Assembly: GCA_009692615.1 (NCBI GenBank)
Contig: SHYW01000018.1
Location: forward strand, 1 to 54,935
DNA: 54,935 nt
From: Deltaproteobacteria bacterium
Lineage (GTDB): Bacteria > Desulfobacterota > Binatia > UBA9968
Direction of reading: 5' to 3'
The notes under the pieces are model-generated. The model was not told the origin of the DNA and searched no databases. It was given only the letters and a program-made list of their open reading frames with translations. Positions 47,608-54,935 of this stretch are shown here, one piece after another. The position numbers and the translations under genes were made by a program. Positions within the stretch are counted from its first letter, which is position 1. Every line of letters starts with the position of its first letter.

Positions 47608-49608
47608 TTGACCACCACTTACATCCTCAAAGATTTATCCGAACCGATCCGCAATAGCTCAGGGCTCGACTACCGCAAGGAGCTGAACGACGCGCAGTAC
47701 GAAGCGGCGACGGCGATGGACGGACCGTTGTTGATCGTCGCCGGCGCCGGCACGGGAAAAACCCGCACGCTAGTTTACCGCGTCGCCCATCTGATCGATC
47801 AAGGCATCGATCCGCGTTCGATCTTATTGATGACCTTCACTCGGCGCGCCGCCGAGGAAATGATTCGGCGCGCGAGTTTGTTGATCGACAGCCGCTGCAG
47901 CCAAGTTTCCGGCGGCACGTTTCATTCGTTCGCCAATTTGGTCCTGCGCGTGCACGGCCGCCATGTCAACTTGGCGCCGTCGTTCACGATCATGGACCGG
48001 CCCGACAGCGAAGACGTGATTCAGACGCTGCGCTCGGACATGGGACTCAACACCAAAGAGAAGCGCTTTCCGCGCAAACAAACCGTCGCGGAAATTTTTA
48101 GCATGACCCACAACAAGCATATTGCGCTGAACGAATTGCTTGAATTGGAATATCCCCATTTAGTCGAAGTCCAACCGGAACTAGCGGAAATGCAGCGCCG
48201 CTATACGGAATTTAAACAAACCAAGTCGCTGACCGACTACGACGATCTCTTGATCAAGCTGCGCGACCTGTTGGCCGACCATGCCGAAGTGCGTAACCGG
48301 CTGTCCGATGCCTATCGCTATATAATGGTCGACGAATATCAGGACACCAACCACTTGCAGTCGGAAATTGTCCGGCTGTTGGCGGCCACCCATGACAACG
48401 TCGCGGTGGTCGGCGACGACGCCCAGAGCATTTATTCTTTTCGCGGCGCCGATTTTCGCAACATCATGGACTTTCCCAAGCAGTTTCCCGGCGCGCGCAT
48501 CATCAAGCTCGAAGAAAATTACCGCAGCACCCAGCCGATTTTGAATTTGACCAACGAGATCATCTCGCGCGCCACCGAAGGCTATGACAAGCGTTTGTTC
48601 ACGCGCAAAAGCGTCGGCAGCCGGCCCAAGCTGGTGCAGGCCGGCAGCGAGCAGATGCAGTCGCAATTCGTCTGTCAAAAAATTTTAGAGCTGCGCGAAG
48701 AAGGAGTCCCGCTGTGGGACTTGGCCGTGCTGTTTCGCTCGAGCTTTCATTCTTTCGATTTGGAAATCGAGCTGGCCCGGCGCAACATACCGTTCGTCAA
48801 GCGCGGCGGCTTTCAATTCATGGACGCCGCCCATGTAAAAGATCTGCTCGCCCATCTGCGCGTCCTCGCCAATCCTCAAGACGCGGTGTCGTGGAATCGA
48901 GTTTTAATGTTGCTCGAAGGCGTCGGACCAGGGGCGTCGCAGAAGATTATCAAATGGCTGCTCGAAGGCGGCAACGCCGTGGAGCGGCTGCGCTCTTACA
49001 ATGCCAAGGGCAAGATCGCCCATGGCCTACGCACTCTGGCGCAAGTGTTGGAAGAAGCCGCCCGCGCCGAGCTGCCGTCGGAGCAGGCTAATTATTTGCT
49101 GCAATATTATTTGCCGATCCTGAAACAAAACTATCCCGACGATCATCCCAGGCGTCTCAGAGACATGGAACATTTCCAGGGCATGACCGAACGCTATCGC
49201 GATCTCAATCGTTTGTTGAGCGACATGGCGCTGGAACCGCCCAACGATAGCATCGGCGGCGAACTCGCCGTTGACCCCGATGAAGGTCCGTTGATTCTAT
49301 CGACGATTCACTCAGCCAAGGGATTGGAGTTTCACTCGGTGTTCATCATCTGGGCGCTGGAGGGACGCTTCCCGTCGTTTTACAACACCAACTCGGCCCA
49401 GGAATTGGAAGAAGAGCGGCGCCTGCTCTATGTCGCCGCCACCCGCGCCAAACAAAATCTTTTTATCAGTTACCCAACCCGGGTCTTCGACAAGAGTTTA
49501 CGCATGGTGTTGTCGCAACCGTCGCAGTTCGTCGACGGCATTTCCTCGCGCATGTTGGAACCGGTCGCCCTCGTGCCCGAGGGCTCCTATTGGAATTGGG
49601 AGAGTTAA
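47608..49608 (+). CDS. UvrD/PcrA-type superfamily 1 ATP-dependent helicase
   Basis: 666 residues. Helicase motifs in order: Walker A AGAGTGKT (45-52), Ia 'MTFTRRAAEEM', II 'VDEYQDTN', III 'VVGDDAQSIYSFRGAD', IV 'ENYRSTQPIL', V 'TIHSAKGLEFHSVFI', VI 'RLLYVAATRAKQNLFI'. It unwinds DNA 3' to 5' in repair or replication. Start is TTG at 47608, with GGAG five bases upstream. It is shorter than E. coli UvrD (about 720) and lacks much of the C-terminal tail. The membrane spermidine-synthase-like gene begins two bases after its stop. Confidence 0.92.
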   Translation: MTTTYILKDLSEPIRNSSGLDYRKELNDAQYEAATAMDGPLLIVAGAGTGKTRTLVYRVAHLIDQGIDPRSILLMTFTRRAAEEMIRRASLLIDSRCSQVSGGTFHSFANLVLRVHGRHVNLAPSFTIMDRPDSEDVIQTLRSDMGLNTKEKRFPRKQTVAEIFSMTHNKHIALNELLELEYPHLVEVQPELAEMQRRYTEFKQTKSLTDYDDLLIKLRDLLADHAEVRNRLSDAYRYIMVDEYQDTNHLQSEIVRLLAATHDNVAVVGDDAQSIYSFRGADFRNIMDFPKQFPGARIIKLEENYRSTQPILNLTNEIISRATEGYDKRLFTRKSVGSRPKLVQAGSEQMQSQFVCQKILELREEGVPLWDLAVLFRSSFHSFDLEIELARRNIPFVKRGGFQFMDAAHVKDLLAHLRVLANPQDAVSWNRVLMLLEGVGPGASQKIIKWLLEGGNAVERLRSYNAKGKIAHGLRTLAQVLEEAARAELPSEQANYLLQYYLPILKQNYPDDHPRRLRDMEHFQGMTERYRDLNRLLSDMALEPPNDSIGGELAVDPDEGPLILSTIHSAKGLEFHSVFIIWALEGRFPSFYNTNSAQELEEERRLLYVAATRAKQNLFISYPTRVFDKSLRMVLSQPSQFVDGISSRMLEPVALVPEGSYWNWES

Positions 49609-49610
49609 CC

Positions 49611-51119
49611 ATGGTGAAACCGCTACTCTATATCGTCGTCTTCATCAGCGGCGCGGTCTTGATGGCGTTAGAGATCGTCGGCAGCCGCGTGCTCGCGCCC
49701 TACTTCGGCAGCTCGATCTTTGTCTGGGGCAGCTTGATCTCGGTGGTCATGACCGCGCTCAGCATCGGTTACTACTGGGGCGGTTGGCTGTCGGCACGCG
49801 AGCCCTCCTACGGCAAATTGCTTTTGCTGCTGGTGGTGCCCGGCGTCCTGATTTTCTTTTTGCCGTTTATTTATCCGTCGGTGAACGAGCAGATCGCCAT
49901 GATCGATTTCGGCAACCGGCTAAATCCGTTGATCGCTTGCGCCGCGCTGTTCTTGGCGCCGGGAATTTTCCTCGGCGCGGTCTCGCCCTACGTGATTCGC
50001 CTCGCCGCTACGCAATTGAATACCGTCGGCAGCACCGCCGGCACGCTGTACGCGGTGTCCACCGGCGGCAGCATCTTGGGCACGCTGCTCACCGCGTTCT
50101 ATCTAATTCCCGTTCTCGGCGTCAGCAATATTATCCACGCCCTGGGTATTACGCTGGTGTGTTTGTCGTTAGTTGTAGTACCTTTGATCCGGTTGCAGCG
50201 AATTCCCTTGAGCCAAGCCATCGCCACCTTTTCGGTATTGCTCGGTTCGCTGAGCATGTTTGGAGCGCCGTTGGCTTGGGCAAAGACCATCATGCAAAAA
50301 GATACTTTCTACCATCGCATCCGCGTCGAAGAAGACGACGAAGCGCGCTACATGTACTTCGACCGTACGTTGCAAAGCGCCATGACCTTGAAAGATCCGA
50401 GCGCCTTGCGGCTGATTTACTCGCGCTACACCTCCTTGGGATTTACTTTCCGGCCCGATGCCAAGAAAATGCTCATCATCGGCGTCGGCGGCGGCTCGAT
50501 CCCGAAAAAAATCCAGAAAGAATTTCCCAACATTGAAATCGACGCCATCGACCTCGATCCCGAAGTGATCAAGATCGCCAAGGAGCGCTTCAACGTCAAG
50601 GAAACCAGTCATCTGCGGCTGCACGCCCAGGACGGCCGGCTGTTTCTCACTCGCACGCAGAACTTGTACGATATAATTTTACTCGACGCCTACTTCACCG
50701 ACGCCACGCCGTTTCATCTGGCGACCAAGCAGTTTTTCGAACTGGCGCAGAAAAAGCTCACGCCCAACGGCATCGTCGTGGCCAATTTGATCAGCGCCGT
50801 CACCGGCCCGTCGGGCAAGATCGCGCGCGCCTTCGTGCGCACCCAGCGCCAAGTGTTTCCGCAGATTTATATTTTCGCCGCGCGCCGCCCGGAGAACGTC
50901 AGTCTCGACACGATCCAGAACGTCATCGTCATCGCCACCCGCGACAAACAGCGCGTCGACATCAAAGAGATCGTCAAACGCGCCAGCGCCATCGACAAAG
51001 ATCTTTTCCCCGATCCGATCCAAGACGTCGCCGTCGCCTATTACGACCGGGCCCTGGCTGAAGACGTGCCGATTCTCACCGATGACTACGCGCCGACGGA
51101 TAATCTGCTCAATCCTTAG
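49611..51119 (+). CDS. Membrane protein with spermidine-synthase-like domain
   Basis: 502 residues from MVKPLLYIVV (GGGAGAG upstream). Residues 1 to about 225 hold seven or so transmembrane helices ('LYIVVFISGAVLMALEIVGSRVLAPYFG', 'YGKLLLLLVVPGVLIFFLPF', 'LNTVGSTAGTLYAVSTGGSILGTLL'). Residues 270-440 resemble polyamine synthases/methyltransferases: 'MLIIGVGGGSIPKKIQ', 'IDAIDLDPEVIKIAKERF', 'AQDGRLFL', 'YDIILLDAYF'. Such fusions are common and of uncertain function; polyamine or decarboxylated-SAM transfer at the membrane is possible. The metzincin gene starts inside its 3' end. Confidence 0.85.
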   Translation: MVKPLLYIVVFISGAVLMALEIVGSRVLAPYFGSSIFVWGSLISVVMTALSIGYYWGGWLSAREPSYGKLLLLLVVPGVLIFFLPFIYPSVNEQIAMIDFGNRLNPLIACAALFLAPGIFLGAVSPYVIRLAATQLNTVGSTAGTLYAVSTGGSILGTLLTAFYLIPVLGVSNIIHALGITLVCLSLVVVPLIRLQRIPLSQAIATFSVLLGSLSMFGAPLAWAKTIMQKDTFYHRIRVEEDDEARYMYFDRTLQSAMTLKDPSALRLIYSRYTSLGFTFRPDAKKMLIIGVGGGSIPKKIQKEFPNIEIDAIDLDPEVIKIAKERFNVKETSHLRLHAQDGRLFLTRTQNLYDIILLDAYFTDATPFHLATKQFFELAQKKLTPNGIVVANLISAVTGPSGKIARAFVRTQRQVFPQIYIFAARRPENVSLDTIQNVIVIATRDKQRVDIKEIVKRASAIDKDLFPDPIQDVAVAYYDRALAEDVPILTDDYAPTDNLLNP

Positions 51120-51729
51120 CGCCGGCGTTCTCTCCGCCTGCGCGCTTTTCAACCACGCCACGCCCGAGCGCGTCGTCCGCGTCAAGCTGCTCGCCGACGT
51201 CGCCTTTCGCGCGAGAAATCCCGAGTGGCAGAGCGAAGCGCGCGGCCTTATCGAAGCGACCTCGGACTACTACGAGCGCGAGTTCAACATTCGTCTAGTC
51301 AGTCAAAACGTCGCCGCATGGCCGGAGCGCGAACGCATGAGTTCCACGCCGCAACTGCTAAGCCGCTTGCAAAAAGATTTTTCCGCGCCGAGCGCCGACT
51401 ATGACGTGATCGTCGCCTTCAGCGGCGAAAACGTCAGCCGCTATCTCACCGCCGGCCGGCCGCGGGTCGACCGAGTCGGCGAGTGTATACGAGGCTTGAG
51501 CCAGTACATGATCGTGCCCACTGCGAAAATTTTTCGCTACGGCGGTTTGAACCGCGAGCCCGAGCCCGATGTGATCACGCTGATTCATGAATTCGGCCAT
51601 GTCTTCGGCGCCGAACATGTCGACGACAATCAATCGCTGATGCATGAGAACTACGGCTACCGCACCGAGTTCGACGCCAAGAACCGCGCGGCAATAGTGA
51701 AAAATAAATTCTGCCTATTTGCCAAATAG
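51082..51729 (+). CDS. Lipoprotein metzincin-type zinc protease
   Basis: 215 residues. Signal with lipobox LSAC (Cys20). Zinc motif HEFGHVFGAEH (H169, H173, H179 with E170), the extended HExxHxxGxxH of metzincins, followed eight residues later by a Met in 'SLMHENYG' (M187) that fits the Met-turn. It should be an exported, lipid-anchored protease. The start overlaps the preceding gene by 38 bases in another frame, suggesting coupling. The Gly at position 7 of the usual motif is replaced (F-G-A shift), so activity should be tested. Confidence 0.82.
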   Translation: MTTRRRIICSILSAGVLSACALFNHATPERVVRVKLLADVAFRARNPEWQSEARGLIEATSDYYEREFNIRLVSQNVAAWPERERMSSTPQLLSRLQKDFSAPSADYDVIVAFSGENVSRYLTAGRPRVDRVGECIRGLSQYMIVPTAKIFRYGGLNREPEPDVITLIHEFGHVFGAEHVDDNQSLMHENYGYRTEFDAKNRAAIVKNKFCLFAK

Positions 51730-51732
51730 AAA

Positions 51733-51816
51733 ATTAGGCAGTAGGCAATAGGCAACAGCCAATAGTCTGAAATCCGGATTCGGACTTCAATCTTACTGTT
51801 GCCTGATGCCTTATGC
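51733..51816. repeat. Dispersed repeat, AGGCAATAGGCAAC/GTTGCCTGATGCCT type
   Basis: GGCAGTAGGCAATAGGCAAC and AGCCAATAG on the left; TACTGTTGCCTGATGCCTTA on the right, with an inner CCGGATTCGGA. It runs right up to the start codon of the TrmJ gene, so that gene has no normal ribosome site. Confidence 0.65.
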
Positions 51817-52574
51817 TAAACAAGCTCCGCATCGTCATGGTTCGTCCCCAAGGCTCGGGCAACGTCGGCTCGGTGGCGCGGGCGATGAAAAACGTCGGCG
51901 CCAGCGAACTCGCCATCGTCGGCGACGCGCGCACGCAAAGTTTCTGGGCCAAGGCGATGGCGGTCCATGGCCGCGATGTTTTGGCCGAGGCGAAACACTA
52001 CCCGACGATCCGCGAAGCGATCGCCGATTGCATCTTTGTCGTCGGCACCACTTGCCGCACCGGACTCTATCGCAGTCACAGCCAAAGCGTGCGCGAAGCG
52101 GCGCCGTCCATGGCCGCGGCATTGAGCAACGGTAAAGTCGCTTTGCTATTCGGCCCGGAAGACCACGGCTTGAGCAACAAAGATCTCGAACACTGCCAGG
52201 AACTGATTATCATTCCGGCCAATTCCGAGTACCAATCCTACAACGTCGCCCAGGCGGCGGTGATCTGTCTCTACGAGATTTACGTCGCGTCGTTGGAAAA
52301 ACCGCCGGCGGCGAATGAATTTGCCCTCGCCCAAGCGGAAGACATCGAGCGGCTCTTCGACCTCATGAGGAGTTCGCTGCTCAAAATCGGATTCTTAAAT
52401 GCCGAAAATCCCGAACACATACTGCTCGCGCTGCGGCGCATCCTCGGCCGCGGCGGTCTAGCCGCCCGCGACAGCCGCATCTTGACCGCCATGTTCCGCC
52501 AGATCGAATGGTTCGCCAAAGACGGCTGGAAAGCCGTCGAAGAAAAAGAGCGGCAGGGCATCAAGATTAAGTAG
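51813..52574 (+). CDS. trmJ: tRNA (cytidine/uridine-32-2'-O)-methyltransferase, TrmJ type
   Basis: 253 residues, SPOUT fold with the knotted SAM site. Motif 1 'VRPQGSGNVGSVARAMKNVG' (usually P.NIGS.ARAM), motif 2 'VALLFGPEDHGLSNKDLEHC', motif 3 'IIIPANSEYQSYNVAQAAVI'. The C-terminal extension (165-253) is that of TrmJ rather than TrmL. It would methylate the ribose at position 32 of tRNA anticodon loops. The ATG lies at the edge of a dispersed repeat with no clear ribosome site; an upstream start is not available. Confidence 0.88.
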   Translation: MLNKLRIVMVRPQGSGNVGSVARAMKNVGASELAIVGDARTQSFWAKAMAVHGRDVLAEAKHYPTIREAIADCIFVVGTTCRTGLYRSHSQSVREAAPSMAAALSNGKVALLFGPEDHGLSNKDLEHCQELIIIPANSEYQSYNVAQAAVICLYEIYVASLEKPPAANEFALAQAEDIERLFDLMRSSLLKIGFLNAENPEHILLALRRILGRGGLAARDSRILTAMFRQIEWFAKDGWKAVEEKERQGIKIK

Positions 52575-52618
52575 CGGCGCAGCACATCTTGTCATCATAA
52601 ATATCGGATTCGGAAATT

Positions 52619-52688
52619 TCTCCCGCAAAGGCGCGAAGGCGCAAAGTTAAGAAAATAAGATTTCCGAAGTTAGCGCCTTTGCGGGAGA
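52619..52688. repeat. Perfect palindromic repeat, TCTCCCGCAAAGGCGC/GCGCCTTTGCGGGAGA
   Basis: A 16-bp perfect inverted repeat (52619-52634 against 52673-52688) with a 38-base loop, followed by a TTTGCGTTCTTTGCGGCCAA tract. Half copies lie at 38395-38430 and 39461-39490. It fills most of the 246-base gap before the isochorismatase-fold gene. Confidence 0.8.
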
Positions 52689-52820
52689 TTCTCCGATTCA
52701 TTATTTGCGAACTTTGCGTTCTTTGCGGCCAACTCCTATCCTCTTTCCTTGCCGCAGCGCTGGACCGCGCCGTCAAGCCGCGCTAAGGTGCGGCCAATCA
52801 TCGCTCGCTCAGGAGGAGAA

Positions 52821-53459
52821 ATGAACGTCAACGATTTCAACTTGAAAAAAACCGCGCTGCTGTTTTTCGATATTCTCAACGGCTATGTGCCGGAGCCGGC
52901 GCCAGGCAAGCCGCGAGTATTGAAGCCGTGGATTCAAAACGCCGTCAAGCTCAGTAAAGCCGGGCGCGCCGCCGGCTTGCCGGTATTTTTCGCCAAGGGT
53001 AATCACCGTCCGGACAACGCCACCAGCGCGCTGCTGCTCACCGACACCAACAACTCGCTCGCGCCTTGGCCCAACGGCGAAGTGACGAAAACTAAGATGC
53101 ACGTCATCGCCGGTGACAAAAGCTCCGACGTGCTCGCCGACTTGGAACCGAAGGCCGACGACTACTACATCGTCAAATATCGCTGGAGCGCGTTCTTTCA
53201 AACCTATCTCGATCTGGCGCTGCGCACTCGCGGCATCGACACGATCATCATCTCCGGCGGCTCGACGGATGTCGGCGTGACCTCGACCATGTACGCCGCC
53301 CGCGACTTGGATTATAACCAGATCGTCGTCAGCGACGCCTGCGGCACCTCCCACGACCAACGCGCCCACGACACCCTGATGGAAATAATTTTTCCGCGCA
53401 TGGCCCGCGTGCGCACGACCGAGCAGGTGATCGAGATGATTGTGAAGGCTGGCAAATAG
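52821..53459 (+). CDS. Isochorismatase-fold hydrolase lacking the nucleophilic Cys
   Basis: 212 residues from MNVNDF (AGGAGGAGAA upstream; the frame is open further up but without a ribosome site). Cysteine-hydrolase fold: D17 in 'LLFFDILNGY', K119 in 'YIVKYRWSAFF', and 'IIISGGSTDVGVTSTMYAARDLDY'. In amidase members the last motif holds a Cys (G..T..CV.S); here G152 replaces it, as in true isochorismatases such as PhzD. So it is more likely a vinyl-ether or other non-amidase hydrolase, or inactive. Followed by a palindromic repeat and the LVIVD gene. Confidence 0.83.
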   Translation: MNVNDFNLKKTALLFFDILNGYVPEPAPGKPRVLKPWIQNAVKLSKAGRAAGLPVFFAKGNHRPDNATSALLLTDTNNSLAPWPNGEVTKTKMHVIAGDKSSDVLADLEPKADDYYIVKYRWSAFFQTYLDLALRTRGIDTIIISGGSTDVGVTSTMYAARDLDYNQIVVSDACGTSHDQRAHDTLMEIIFPRMARVRTTEQVIEMIVKAGK

Positions 53460-53473
53460 GATAAAAGAACTGT

Positions 53474-53528
53474 TCACCACGAAGGACGGAATATTATTTA
53501 TCCGAAACCTTCGTGCCCTTCGTGGTGA
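53474..53528. repeat. Palindromic repeat, TCACCACGAAGG/CCTTCGTGGTGA
   Basis: A perfect 12-bp inverted repeat (53474-53485 against 53517-53528) with a 31-base loop, between two plus-strand genes. Same family as 21887-21970. Confidence 0.78.
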
Positions 53529-53589
53529 GATGAAATTTTCATTCGACAAAAGACAATAACAAATTGATTTAAGAAACAAGGAGTCCAAC

Positions 53590-54726
53590 ATGGCAGCGAA
53601 CGTCACCGCCCCCGTCGGCATCAGCAAGAACATCAAACAGATCGGCCGCATGGATCTCGCCGGCGGCGGCTCGGTGGTCGTCGAGAACGGCTACGCCTAC
53701 GTCGGCCACATGGACCCGCCGCACGGCACCTCGATTATCGACGTCAAGGACGCGAAGAATCCCAAAGTCGTTGCCCACATCGGAATCCCCGAAGGCCTGC
53801 ACTCGCACAAGGTGCGCGTCAGCGGCGACATCATGCTGATCAACTACGAACGCTACAAAGCCAAACAAGAACTGCAATCGGGACTGAAGATCTTCGACAT
53901 CTCGAACAAGACGAAACCGCGCGAGATCGCCATGTACAAGACACCGGGCAAAGGCGTGCACCGCTTCACTTTCGACGGCCGCTACGCCTATATCTCACCG
54001 ACCATCGACGGCTATCAAGGCAACATCGCCATGATGCTCGACATGAAAAATCCCGAGCAGCCCGAAGAAGTCATGCGCTGGTGGATGCCCGGTCAATGGG
54101 TCGCCGGCGGCGAGACGCCAAATTTTAAAGGCGCGGACACGCGCTGCCACCATCCGATCCGGCGCGGCGACCGTTTGTACATCAGCTACTGGCACGGCGG
54201 CTTCGCCATCGTTGATATCTCGAACATGAGCAAACCGCGAACCGTCAGCACGCTCGACTGGAGTCCGCCCTATCCCTGTCCGACCCACACGACGCTGCCG
54301 CTGCTGAACAAAATCATGGAGCGCGACTGGCTGATCGTCACCGACGAAGAGGTCGGCGAGAAGTTGAACGAAACCCACAACGCCTTTCTCTGGGTCGTCG
54401 ACATCACCAAAGAAGATTTGCCATTGCCGGTGGCGACTTTCATCGTCCCCTTCGAAGGCAAGTCGACGCCCATGAACCGCTTCGGCGCGCATCAACCGGC
54501 GGAGCAAGTCTACGGCAACACGCTCTACGTCACCTGGTTCGCCGGCGGCCTGCGCGCGGTGGATTTTTCCAATCCCTATCAGCCCAAAGAAGTCGGCTAC
54601 TACGTGCCCAATCCCGGCAAAGGTCAGAACGTCGTCATGAGCAACGACGTGTTCCACGACAAAGACGGCAATCTGTATTTGATCGACAGATACGATGGAT
54701 TAGAAATTCTCGAATCACGGATTTGA
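53590..54726 (+). CDS. LVIVD-repeat beta-propeller protein
   Basis: 378 residues. Repeated blades with 'VENGYAYVGHMDPPHGTSIIDVKDAKNPKVVAHI', 'SGLKIFDISNKTKPREIAMY', 'GGFAIVDISNMSKPRTVSTL' and 'GGLRAVDFSNPYQPKEVGYY' fit the LVIVD family (I-x-D-[IV]-S-[ND]-P..P). It is a propeller scaffold with no visible catalytic motif and no signal peptide. AAGGAGTCCAAC precedes the ATG. It is the last gene before the right IS end. Related proteins occur near catabolic genes, but a role cannot be assigned. Confidence 0.87.
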   Translation: MAANVTAPVGISKNIKQIGRMDLAGGGSVVVENGYAYVGHMDPPHGTSIIDVKDAKNPKVVAHIGIPEGLHSHKVRVSGDIMLINYERYKAKQELQSGLKIFDISNKTKPREIAMYKTPGKGVHRFTFDGRYAYISPTIDGYQGNIAMMLDMKNPEQPEEVMRWWMPGQWVAGGETPNFKGADTRCHHPIRRGDRLYISYWHGGFAIVDISNMSKPRTVSTLDWSPPYPCPTHTTLPLLNKIMERDWLIVTDEEVGEKLNETHNAFLWVVDITKEDLPLPVATFIVPFEGKSTPMNRFGAHQPAEQVYGNTLYVTWFAGGLRAVDFSNPYQPKEVGYYVPNPGKGQNVVMSNDVFHDKDGNLYLIDRYDGLEILESRI

Positions 54727-54789
54727 AAGCATGATCGTGGCTCGTGTAAAGACGTAGGGTGCGCTTGCGCACCGTCTTCGTAGGATGGG

Positions 54790-54935
54790 TGTCGTGGCAA
54801 CGTCAATATGTCATGTTAACAGCAACGCGATTATGTCAGGGTAGTGCGTTGGGTTGAGGTCGTAAGTTAGAAACCTGGCCATAGCGGAACCCCACCTTGT
54901 TGGAGTTGGTTCGATATAGGCCAAGTGTGTGCGTC
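54790..54935 (-). mobile_element. Insertion sequence end (right window edge)
   Basis: Starts TGTCGTGGCAACG at 54790, with two motif copies GCAACGTCAATATGTCA (54797-54813) and GCAACGCGATTATGTCA (54822-54838), and TGTTAAC between them. Inverted, this mirrors the left-edge IS tip (1-147). The rest (54839-54935) shows no recognisable transposase start, as expected for the opposite end of an element in the same orientation as the left one. Minus-strand frames here are short or have no recognisable product. Confidence 0.7.

Noticed and set aside
1-54935. rRNA, tRNA or other structural RNA genes
   Set aside because: No tRNA-like cloverleaf or rRNA segment was recognised by eye in the intergenic gaps, which are mainly short repeats; a covariance-model scan could overturn this.
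1-54935. A 55-kb composite transposon formed by the two IS ends
   Set aside because: Most genes inside are catabolic or housekeeping, and contig breaks at repeated IS copies explain the edges more simply.

Overview
This window looks like a chromosomal segment of an uncultured, G+C-moderate (roughly 57% in sampled lines) Gram-negative bacterium. The sequence shows many Sec- and lipoprotein-type signal peptides, an outer-membrane beta-barrel, and a very large set of NMT1/SsuA-like periplasmic binding proteins mixed with CoA-ester and aromatic-acid enzymes. That gene mix resembles environmental 'deltaproteobacterial' lineages such as Binatota or Tectomicrobia. This placement is inference from gene content only; no rRNA or tRNA gene is visible. 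Both window edges run into the same type of insertion sequence (IS): a transposase N-terminus at the left edge and a matching inverted terminal repeat at the right edge. This suggests the window is one assembled contig bounded by two copies of a repeated IS. No gene-free stretch exceeds about 300 bases. The gaps are filled mostly by short palindromic dispersed repeats of at least ten kinds.

Layout. 0.2-10.5 kb: a cupin protein, two divergent binding proteins, an acyl-CoA dehydrogenase-like protein, then a minus-strand run (zinc alcohol dehydrogenase, binding protein, outer-membrane barrel, amidohydrolase, two binding proteins). 10.6-12.0 kb: two small minus-strand modules, a DTGF aspartic protease with a small partner, and a Phd/PIN toxin-antitoxin pair. 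12.1-22 kb: binding proteins, a 3-hydroxyacyl-CoA dehydrogenase, an amidohydrolase, a tandem pair of PF04392-type binding proteins and a thiamine-diphosphate enzyme. 22-25.2 kb: CMD-family protein, CaiB-type CoA-transferase, MaoC-like protein and LLM flavin oxidoreductase. 25.4-34.6 kb: a 66-residue C2H2 zinc-finger protein, then a plus-strand run with a 3-hydroxyisobutyryl-CoA hydrolase-like enzyme, a dihydroxyphthalate-decarboxylase-like protein, a phthalate-dioxygenase-like Rieske oxygenase, a class II aldolase-fold protein, three binding proteins and an amidohydrolase.

34.7-37.3 kb is a clearly different island: an A+T-richer gene fusing a TIR domain to a DnaB-type helicase domain, two broken copies of the neighbouring binding-protein genes, and an RHH/PIN toxin-antitoxin pair whose toxin has an amber stop. 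37.4-40.5 kb returns to binding proteins and an amidohydrolase. 40.7-54.7 kb is more housekeeping-like: RmlD-type reductase, PHB-depolymerase-like esterase, glycine-zipper lipoprotein, M48 protease, DUF3108 protein, a Cys-rich protein interrupted by TGA, a response regulator, a lipoprotein methyltransferase, a UvrD-like helicase, a membrane spermidine-synthase-like protein, a lipoprotein metzincin, TrmJ, an isochorismatase-fold hydrolase and an LVIVD propeller.

How the genes may work together (inference): the recurrent unit is a secreted binding protein next to an amidohydrolase_2, CoA-ester enzyme or oxygenase, as expected for capture and breakdown of organic acids or aromatic compounds. Yet fifteen secreted binding proteins are present and no ABC permease or ATPase is, so they must use transporters elsewhere or have another role. 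The strongest candidate for an undescribed system is the TIR-DnaB fusion, which has the hallmarks of a transferred defence gene.
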